In this document: positions 55,930 to 64,000 of the stretch, piece after piece
How the letters are laid out: each line of letters opens with the position of its first letter
Position numbering within the stretch: position 1 is the stretch's first letter
Source: Pseudoips prasinana
Taxonomy: Eukaryota > Arthropoda > Insecta > Lepidoptera > Nolidae
Length of the DNA: 64,000 nucleotides
Assembly: GCA_951640165.1 (NCBI GenBank)
Contig: OX621241.1
Coordinates: 18,047,001-18,111,000, forward strand
Reading direction: 5' to 3'
Position numbers and translations under genes: made by a program
The notes under the pieces: generated by a model
Seen by the model: only the letters and a program-made list of their open reading frames with translations
Told to the model about the DNA's origin: nothing
The model's database searches: none

Positions 55930-56715
55930 GGGCCTTCAAAAAACATTCTCCGGGTACTAGAAAATTTACCTTAACTCTGCATTTTTAGTCGCCATCTGCT
56001 TACAAATATGTACGTGAAATGTTTAATAGATGTTTACCTCACCTCCATACATTATATGAATGGTATCGAAGTGTAAATGCGGAACCAGGGTTTTGTACCG
56101 AAACTTTAAATAGGCTCGAGGAAAAAGTAAAATCTAGTGATTAAAAGTCTATTGGGAGGCAAAAGATATGGACAGGTAAAAGCTATGAGGGCCTAGTAGA
56201 TCTGGATTTAGGTAGCGCTGATAGAAGCGAAATGGCTACCCAAGCTTATGTTTTTCAGTTAGTTGCAATCAATGATTCCTGGGATAGCTTATTTTTTATT
56301 GACAGTATTAAAGCAGATTCATATAAAACAAATTAGAAAAATGCAATCAAATCGGTGTACAAATTCGTTCTGTGACATTCGATGACTGTAAAAGCAACAT
56401 TGCAACAATGAAAACACAGTGTTTAAGTTTTTTATATCATCCAACTCTCAGGATGATATAAAAAACTTAAACACTGATTGAAACACCAAAGTGCTGATTA
56501 TAATGTAGTTGTATTTTTAGACGCGTGTCATATGTTAAAACTGATGCGGAACACCTTTGAATCTAAGAGAGTAATTTAAACTATTGGTGCAAAATCAATG
56601 CAACGGCAATATTTATCGGAATTAACTTGCAAGAAGAAAACTGCTTACAACTGGCAAATAAACTTTCACATCGACATATCCATTTTAAAAACAAAATAAT
56701 GAATGTGAAATTTAT
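55930..56715 (+). pseudogene. P-element/THAP9-like transposase relic
   Basis: Broken frames give KFTLTLHF, then SPSAYKYVREMFNRCLPHLH and TLYEWYRSVNAEPGF (about 55955-56090). Next come DLGSADRSEMATQAYVFQLV and AINDSWDS (about 56205-56290), VTFDDCKSNIATMKTQC, a degenerate DACHMLKLMRNTF (about 56515-56560) and LQEENCLQLANKLSHRHIHF (about 56625-56690). This order and wording match the transposase domain of P elements and vertebrate THAP9. Several stops, one inverted duplication and frameshifts make it dead. Confidence 0.75.
56417..56476. repeat. Perfect hairpin, 26-bp arms, 8-nt loop
   Basis: 56417-56442 and 56451-56476 are exact complements (left arm begins cagtgtttaagtttttta). It lies inside the transposase relic and duplicates part of its coding sequence in inverted form. 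Confidence 0.92.
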
Positions 56716-56719
56716 TCGT

Positions 56720-56857
56720 AGACGTCGTATTTTTTGTTACTACGAAGTCTTCATCGTTAAAATGGCAAGAACAAATTTTTGTATATTTAGAGGGAGACCA
56801 GTCTTGTCTGTTAATTTTTGCTATCCATTTTTGTCTAAGGTTATCTTCAGATGGCAA
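56720..56857 (-). pseudogene. THAP zinc-finger fragment in inverted orientation
   Basis: The minus strand encodes PSEDNLRQKWIAKINRQDWS followed by PSKYTKICSCHFNDEDF, the C-terminal half of a THAP domain with its C-x2-H pair. The first CxxC half is absent and no ATG is present. P-type elements carry a THAP domain at the N-terminus on the same strand, so here the domain has been inverted or comes from a second copy. Confidence 0.7.
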
Positions 56858-56869
56858 TCTATAACATTC

Positions 56870-57920
56870 ATAATTTTAAAATTTGACTAAATAAACTAGG
56901 TAGGCTTGAAGTACTTAATTTAAATTAAGTAAACAACGAGCATACTAATGAAGGGAAATAGGTACTTTAATTAAATTACTGTACATAGAATATTTAATTT
57001 ATAGGAGATTGTATTTTTTTTGTGCAGTGCATTCCATGTTTAAGTACTTTCTATTTATGATACAGCTGCGGGACATTAGGTAAAATAACTGGATCCTAAT
57101 TACGGCCCTGTTTTTGTTATGTTCATATTTGTTCGATAGATGGCGGTTTCTTTTTTTAAATTATATTAAAAGCTACAAAAATGTATTTTGGCCATTAAAG
57201 GGGTTTTACGAATGAATGTAAAACAAATTTCAGTACATACGATTATTAGATTATGATAGTACTGAGCTCTGCGTACCTAAATATTTTTTATTCCCATGAC
57301 CCCAAGTATCGCCATCTAATGTCGTGTAGAATTATGTTTCGAAACGCCGACGTTAAGGGAATTTTCTAGAAGTATTTTGATAAAAAATCGAATAAAATTA
57401 CTTACAAATGAAATTTGATGCCATCCATAGCATTAGAACGTCTGTCCGAGTAGTTTTTACAAGATAAAACACAACACTTCATTGTTTTTATCTTCTAGCG
57501 CAAATATAGCTGTAAATTGTGAACGTGACGTAGTTGTGCACAGGACGAACGCCAACAATACACTGACTTAGGCCACGCCTACATGATGACGTTTAGACTC
57601 AGTTGAAAATCACAGTGCTCAGTTGCTTAGGCCGTCTCCTCTTTGTAATAGCTCCATGGTTTCAATAGATCGTATCAAACCGGCCTTCATACTTCGTGAT
57701 TCAGAACACACCACCACTATAGAAATATCAGTCTCGAAAATGGTTGCACTTCATTTTTATGTTTTTTTTTAGTTCATGACTTTAATGTCTGAGAACGGGT
57801 CATTCGCGATATTTTTATTATAAGCCTGTCTAATATATACCTACTATCTTATAAAATTCTTGGATAAAGAGTAAACAATTTTTTTTTAAAGTAGGTAATG
57901 TAGAGCCATAGTCCACGACG
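56870..57920. other. Intergenic, nothing recognised
   Basis: AT-rich with no coding motif. It includes 'ccatagtccacgacggcc'-type fragments and no clear repeat boundaries. Confidence 0.4.
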
Positions 57921-58351
57921 GCCAGACCTTAGTTATTTTATAAAAGCTGAAAGATTTTCTATGCATGTCCCCTATGCAGGTAAGTTTGATCAGCGACTAT
58001 GGGGTTTGGTGTATGGTTATATTGTGGCAGATAAAAGGAGTAAATGTGCGTAAAGTAGTACCTAAAATTCGTTAAAGTATCAAGCTCAATGTTTTTCTAT
58101 TGTGTTCGTGGTAGCTTTAGAAATCTCGTCACCAATTGCCGAACACTTATGACAGTTGCTACCCCCTGCCAGACACCCCTAAACTTTAATAAATTATATT
58201 TATACTTTCGTTATAATATAAAAGCTAAATTTTATATATGTTACTTGGGGACCTATAAAGAAATGGCCGGACAGTTTAAATGGTTTTCACAACATGCCAG
58301 ACACATGAATAGAAAATCTTTCAGCTTTTATAAAATAACAATGGTCGGGCT
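57921..58351. repeat. MITE with about 38-bp TIRs
   Basis: gttattttataaaagctgaa and 'agattttctatgcatg' on the left (about 57932-57967) recur as complement at about 58304-58341. The short open frame at 58089-58376 is inside and shows no family features. Confidence 0.75.
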
Positions 58352-59519
58352 AATCGATGCAGTTTTGTCGTCTTAATACCGTCAAACCGTCCTGAATATT
58401 AATACTAACTTGATATTAAATAAATTTGAGTGAGACATCCTTGTGAGTTTTGTTTACCTACTTGAAAAATCTCATATTTAAAAATACTTTATTGTCTGCC
58501 AACTCTGAACTGATAACTAGGTTCCTTGAAGGCACTGCACTTGGTAATATCTAGGTTTATTGTATAGTCTAATTTACACCTGTGCATAGAAGCCGTTCAT
58601 ATATACACCACAGAAGTTTAAAGATAATTGCTTCAAAAAAATAACAGGCAAAAAGCTATTCATTTCCCAGAAATTAAGTTGATAAACTTTAAACGAAATT
58701 TCGTGTAAGTACTTACTTTTAATTTACATCATTTATATCACATTTCTAGTTCGTTTAATGGGTACATCTCCATATTTAGAGTTAGTTTTCTTAGTTGGTA
58801 TATTAAATGGTTATTATTTTGTAAAACTACATACACAAATTGTATTTTTTTTACTTTTATAGGCATAGTTAACACTATTATTACATTATTTTTGGATATT
58901 TTAGTCGATTGGGATCCAAATGTTGTTTTTACGACCAGTGTAGGTGTACCTAGGTATTACAGAATATCCGCTATTTACATGAAAGAATGGATCGGATGAA
59001 ATTTACTATACTAGAAGAGATTTCAAGAAAATTGAAGGATTCATTTAAATACTTTTAAAACAAAACTTTATCATTAGTTTTCTATTTATGATTAAAACAC
59101 TCAACTCAAAGAATCTACTCTTTATTAATTCATTTTAATTGAAATTGTAGGTAAATGTTACGAAATCGAAAGCTATACAATTTTGACATAAGTAAGTATA
59201 CTTAATTCAATAACCTTTACCGCTCTGCCATATTGTTCTTTACGGTAAAACAGAACATCTATCTTCTTATCTCAAAAAAAAAATATATCTTGTCAAACGT
59301 AAGGGATGAAAAGGTGTACATACCTATCTTTCAACCAATAGCACAACGACGAAATTAGGTAACAAAAAGTTGAAAATGACTTGAAGTCATAAAATCAAGT
59401 AGCGAAAAATCTTTCTATAACAAAAACGACAGAATTATTCTAACGGTAGTTTCTGATAGATTGACAGACTGTCGTAAGGGAAGGTCTCTTTTGTAAAAGT
59501 GTTTGTATAAAAACGCCAC
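58352..59519. other. Intergenic, nothing recognised
   Basis: AT-rich DNA without coding motifs or strong repeats on either strand. Confidence 0.4.
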
Positions 59520-60275
59520 CATGCCTGTCCCACTCCAGGACCAGAACACGTAACCTATCCAACTGCAGCGAGGAGTGAGACAGGGAGACTTATCTGCGAA
59601 ACTGTTCACCGCTGCATTGGCAGATGTCTTAAAACATTCTGGACTCGAAAGGCTTTGGTATCAATGTCAATCGCGAGTACATGTGAGTCATGGCTGATTC
59701 CATTGAAGCCTCAATACTTACAATTCTCGATTATGTCACTAGTCTCTGAACACGTCGGTCTAGGAATGAATGCATAAGACAAAAAAAACTTGTCGAACGC
59801 CCAAGTTGACGCCACTCCAGTGAAGGTTGGAGTCTCTGTAGGTACTCGATGTTGTAGACGACAATCTATCTGGGGTATTTAGGTCCAACTAGGTAGCTTC
59901 GAGAGGTCTATCGTAGAATCCAACTCGGTAGGGCAGCGTTCGGGAAGCTACGCAAAATCTCCTCCCAAATACCGAAGGATCACAAAGTTGAAAGTCTTCG
60001 ACCAGTGTGTGTTGTGAACACAGACGTGGTCGTTTACTATAGTCCTCATAAGAATCCCAATGGAGAGGGCTATGCAATGCTTTGACCGCACAAAGATACT
60101 CCTATCTTTGCGGGATCAAAGCAGAAATGTCGAAATCCCCAGGCGCACCAAATTCACCAACATAGCCCGAAGAATTGCCAAATTGAAGTGGCAGTGGACA
60201 AGGCAGATATTCGTAGAACCGTCGGCCTCAGAAGCAGAAAGATTTTTCGAGTGGCGGAAGACGCAGCGTAGATGA
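59520..60275 (+). pseudogene. RTE-type LINE reverse-transcriptase relic
   Basis: IQLQRGVRQGDLSAKLFTAA (RT domain B, about 59555-59620) is followed by LADVLKHSGLE. A deletion removes the YADD box. Later pieces include GLGMNA, SNAQVDATPVKVG, VFDQCV and MERAMQCF. The end is LLSLRDQSRNVEIPRRTKFT, IARRIAKLKWQWTRQ and FFEWRKTQRR with a stop. It is older than the copy style at 25070. Confidence 0.78.
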
Positions 60276-60904
60276 GCCCACCTATTTTTTTATTATTTTG
60301 TCGTTATGCGTCTCAATATTATAATTACTATTTAGAGTAGGGAATGACCGAATTGTAAACAGCTTTAAAATAAAACTAAATCTAATACTTTATTGTTTCA
60401 ATTCATGATTTATTCCCATTTCAAAAATTAGTCAATGTCGTAATTGTTATATTTAATTTATAAAATGCCATAAGTGTACGTCAAGCGTCAAGTTTGTTTA
60501 ATTTGGTATTTTTAAGCAGTTTTCTTGGGGTTTATTACAATGTTATTATAAATTAATATTGATAAAAAAGAAAAAAACATTATTATTGAAAGATTTTATC
60601 AGAATTATTTGAAATACATCAGAATATGAGAAATTGCTAAAATGTAAGTACCTACGTCATTGTTCTATTAGATGAGAGATATAGTGTAACAACCAAGGTC
60701 AATAACACAAACATTCATAAAAATAAATATATGTTATTGTCTATAAAATTAGCTAATACAAATTAATTTTAAGTTAGTTATAATGAATTCAATTTATTTA
60801 CACAAAAAGTATATAATTACCTAGTTTAGTATACCTACTAATAATAATTTAGGTCGGGGAGTAAGTCATTTCTACTTTATGTATGAATTGATAATCTACT
60901 ATCT
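60276..60904. other. Intergenic, nothing recognised
   Basis: Very AT-rich; no coding potential seen. Confidence 0.4.
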
Positions 60905-61075
60905 ACTATATAAAAATAAGTCGGGTTTTCCTTCGTGACGCTATAACTCCAGAACGCACGAACCGATTTCCACGGTTTTGCATTCGTTGGAAAGGTCTCG
61001 GGCTCCGTGAGGTTTATAGCTAAGAAAATTTATAAAATTTAACGCGGGTAACACCGCGGGGCACAGCTAGTTAAG
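60905..61075 (+). repeat. Lepidopteran LINE/Helitron-like tail
   Basis: 'gacgctataactccagaacg', 'accgatttccacggttttgc' and the end 'gggtaacaccgcggggcaca' followed by 'gctagt' are a typical repeat end. Confidence 0.6.
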
Positions 61076-61404
61076 TATAATATTTTAGCAGAAGTACTTG
61101 GAAGTTAAAAGTATAAAACATCCTTCATTTTGAAAGTCACAAGGTTCGTTAAAGCATACGCCTCGATACGAAGGCAAATGATGATGGTAGCAGGTTGCGG
61201 CGCATTCGCGGTCGTACATTCGTCCAGCTACTATGGGTTACGTTTATTATATCACATTTGACAAAATCTGTGCCTGATATAGGATGTATGGGTTATTAAT
61301 TTATGAATATAATTTTCATTATTATTGTACTCACTTAATTGTTTTTAACATCTCTATGCATGTTTTATATTGATTTGCTCATTTTAAATTGATTGTATTG
61401 TTTT

Positions 61405-61525
61405 GACTTCCTAGGAGTTGTTCAAACCGCCCATTAGGCCTCTGACATGGCTTAACGACTGTTGCCTAAAGGTTACAACCGTGACAGACAGCATAACGTG
61501 CCCTCCGAACCACGCAGACGCTTTG
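61405..61525 (+). repeat. Repeat R copy
   Basis: 'gttgttcaaaccgcccatta' to 'tgccctccgaaccacgcaga', parallel to 29838-29968. Confidence 0.65.
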
Positions 61526-62178
61526 TATACAAAATACTAAACTTATATCCCGACCTTGTATTAAACCATATAAAATAAAAAAAAAACCGATAAGTACCTA
61601 CATATCCTATGGTATCTAGCTAAAATTGTTTTAAGTCAAAAATATGAAATGAAATAGGTATTAATTTCAAAATCGATAATTCAGACAAAAACCAGTAAAA
61701 AATATTATCTTAAAATAAATTGGATTAATTTGGTATGTACAATTTTATTCGCCTATGTCCCATCTGTTACTTGAGCAATATACAAAATAAATTCATTCTC
61801 TTTTACTATCCAGGCCTCTTTTTGCATATTTTCCAATGTTACGATTTAAATGTATGCCTAAGTATACTTATGCATACATCTCTAAACAAATGTCAAACAA
61901 GCTATATCTGCGTGTGTAGTCCACGCAGTCCAGTCTAGAATTTGAGTAGTCTGAATTTCCTTAACACACTAACAAAACAAACCTCCATGAAGATATCTCT
62001 CAAACATGATATGATGGTCTCTACCGGCTAAGTCGCCGAACATCGATTTCTTTAATGGCGTCCAATTAAATAAAGGTTAAAAATGAATTAATCAATCGAT
62101 AAATCGGCTTCCATGAGCACATCTGACGTCATAAATGGTCCGGAATCGATTGACAACGTTGAAGCCGATTTAACGTGT
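61526..62178. other. Intergenic, nothing recognised
   Basis: AT-rich, no gene or repeat structure defined. Confidence 0.4.
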
Positions 62179-62351
62179 GCGTCAGAATCGAGGGCCCATT
62201 TTTCAAACTTATGTGAAACAAAATAAGACTTTTAGGAAAATTAGTTAAAAATAGTTAAAACTTAAAGCAAAGGGTCACGAATTTCTTAAACGTGAATTAA
62301 AACTGTTATGACTAAATAACTTGGGCCCTCAATCCTGACGCATGCATAAAG
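62179..62351. repeat. MITE-like inverted repeat, about 20-bp ends
   Basis: gcgtcagaatcgagggccca (about 62180-62198) and the complement of tgggccctcaatcctgacgc (62332-62351) match with two or three mismatches. Related 'gggccctcaatt' and 'gagagcccaat' lie at about 62491 and 62685. Confidence 0.6.
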
Positions 62352-62848
62352 TGGCATAGTCTAAATCTCTGTAAGTACTATCGCTGGGGTTATAATTTTT
62401 ATTTAAGAATTTAGTTAAGAATTTCTTAAATATTTTAAGAAATTCTCTAATCTGCAGAATATTTCATTACAGATTTATAGAGGTATATATAGGGCCCTCA
62501 ATTCATTATTGCCTGAACTGAGGAATCTGCAATACATGAATTTCTCGGAAGAAATACATAAATACGACTTCACCATATTTTACTTAGACGCTCAAGTGAA
62601 TTTGTTAAAAAGAAAAAACGACATAAAAGTCAATTGTTAAGAAGTAAATGAAAATTGAATTTTACTAAAATATCAGAACTGAGAGCCCAATATTTTCAAC
62701 TTTATTGACTAGGCACAACCTGTTAGATTAGCGCAAATTATAACAAAAGTTTTAACTATTTCTTAACTAAAACATGACATATCGCTCGTTCCTCTAAATT
62801 ACACACTTTCAGAGAAAATTGATTTTAAACTTTTCATAAGAGAAAATA

Positions 62849-64000
62849 CTGTAGGGTGACCATAATGTTCATAGAAAGTAGGTATCTGTATATTTAGTAA
62901 AGCTCGAAACTGAAAGTCGTACTATTTGCAGCTTAAAGTGTTATATACTCGCTATTTACACTTTAGTTTTCAATATTTTTGAATATATGATGTTTGGCCT
63001 TTAGGTACGTACTGCTCTGGGCCTAGTTGCCTAAAGCGAATGCAAAAGTAAAGACATACCATATATTTAGTTTTAACAATGTCTACATAAAATGAATTAA
63101 CTGACTACAGTGCGACCAACAAATTAGCGTCCAACAAAAAAAATTAAAGCTCGTAATTTAAACGTTTAAAGGAATTACCCGGAACTATCAGTTTAAAAGG
63201 AATATGTTTTAAAATATTAGGTGTTGTTGAGTATGTCACTTCGTTGAAACTGGCTGATCTCGGTCACTACAAGGCGCATCGTATTGTGTACGGCCGCGTG
63301 ATCTGTTATGCTGATTTAATGCTTAGATTTGACTATAGTAGAGAAGAACAACCTATATTTTTACACATTCTGACATACGGTTTGGTTAATACTAATTTTG
63401 CAAAATAAAGAACTTCGATCACTCAAATGCAATTTCGTACATTTTAGGATAAAATATTATTTTAAGGTTACATTTATGTTAAGTAAGTAGATTTTTCATT
63501 ATTATACCGATTGTGTTTTATTTATCAGAATTTTGTTTGAATTCCGTATTGACGTCTCTGGTGCTACAGTGATCCATAGTTACAATAACTTCTTATACAT
63601 ATTAGGTACTATAATGAGAGAATGTTTTCTTGAAGCCTGTCATTACAGTTCATTTTATACCATCTTACGTCACATTTAACATGAAATGTACTTAGTTAAC
63701 ACAATCAAAAACGCATTCTTTCGTTGGTCGCTCTGTAGTCGGTTAATCTGCCTTTCATTTTATGTAGACATTGTTAAAACTAAATATATGGTATGTTTTT
63801 CTTAATTATTTGCTTTAGGCAACTAGGCTCATAGCAGTACGTATCTAAAGGCCAAACATCATATATTCAAAAATAAAGAAAACTAAAGTGTAAATAGCGA
63901 GTATATAACACTTTAAGCTGCAAATAGTACGACTTTCCGTTTCGAGCTTTACTAAATATACAGATACCTACTTTCTATGAACATTATGGTCACCCTACAG
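62849..64000. mobile_element. Large foldback element with about 275-bp TIRs, reaching the window end
   Basis: The left arm, 62849 to about 63125, begins ctgtagggtgaccataatgt. It is the inverted counterpart of the right arm, about 63722-64000, which ends acattatggtcaccctacag. Long blocks match exactly (e.g. 'aagctgcaaatagtacgact') with scattered mismatches and small indels. The roughly 600-bp interior has no long frame. The right arm ends at the last base of the window, so the true ends are unknown. Confidence 0.85.

Noticed and set aside
58089..58376. 95-residue open frame
   Set aside because: It lies inside a MITE and crosses its right inverted repeat.

Overview
The window looks like nuclear DNA of an insect, most likely a moth or butterfly (Lepidoptera). 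It is AT-rich, its genes are split by long introns, and it is crowded with tRNA-headed SINEs, R1-, RTE- and CR1/Jockey-type LINE relics, mariner/Tc1 and P-type DNA transposons, MITEs and Ty3/gypsy elements. Several repeats match consensus tails I know from lepidopteran genomes. The species cannot be named from the sequence.

Layout. 1-4500: a broken gypsy/errantivirus-like element on the minus strand (gag and the start of pol), cut by a LINE ORF1 fragment. 5556-12640 (+): six exons of an unrecognised gene built from a repeated short cysteine motif (VP-x2-NCP-x-GQQWVNGQCR). All its introns are phase 2 and three exons were recently duplicated in tandem together with flanking intron; the 5' (signal peptide) exon was not found. 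11400-17200: LINE and Tc1 relics. 18658-44506 (+): a complete MICAL-like gene in 14 coding exons whose phases close perfectly to an 886-residue protein (CH domain, LIM domain, three NPF-acidic motifs, proline-rich linker, bMERB coiled coil, lysine-rich tail, no monooxygenase domain). Its introns hold many SINEs and MITEs and one mariner element with an uninterrupted transposase.

44507-49832 is intergenic with SINEs and MITEs, plus one possible minus-strand terminal exon. 49833-51302 is an internally deleted Tc1/mariner-superfamily element with clear TIRs and TA duplications. It carries a nested 540-bp insert made of two identical 172-bp tRNA-containing direct repeats around a unique core. Immediately after it comes a 5'-truncated Ty3/gypsy element (51305-54990) whose pol is open apart from one stop. 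55930-56860 is a relic of a P-element/THAP9-like transposase with a THAP fragment in inverted orientation. 57900-64000 is repeat-rich and ends in a large element with about 275-bp terminal inverted repeats that reaches the window edge.

Functionally only two host genes are well supported. The MICAL-like protein should act as a Rab-binding scaffold in endosomal recycling and actin-linked transport. The cysteine-motif gene probably encodes a secreted multi-repeat protein of unknown role. Everything else is mobile DNA in various states of decay. A recurring oddity is the number of perfect short-loop hairpins (13-26-bp arms), some in adjacent pairs. No prokaryotic-type system, CRISPR array or canonical tRNA/rRNA gene was seen.
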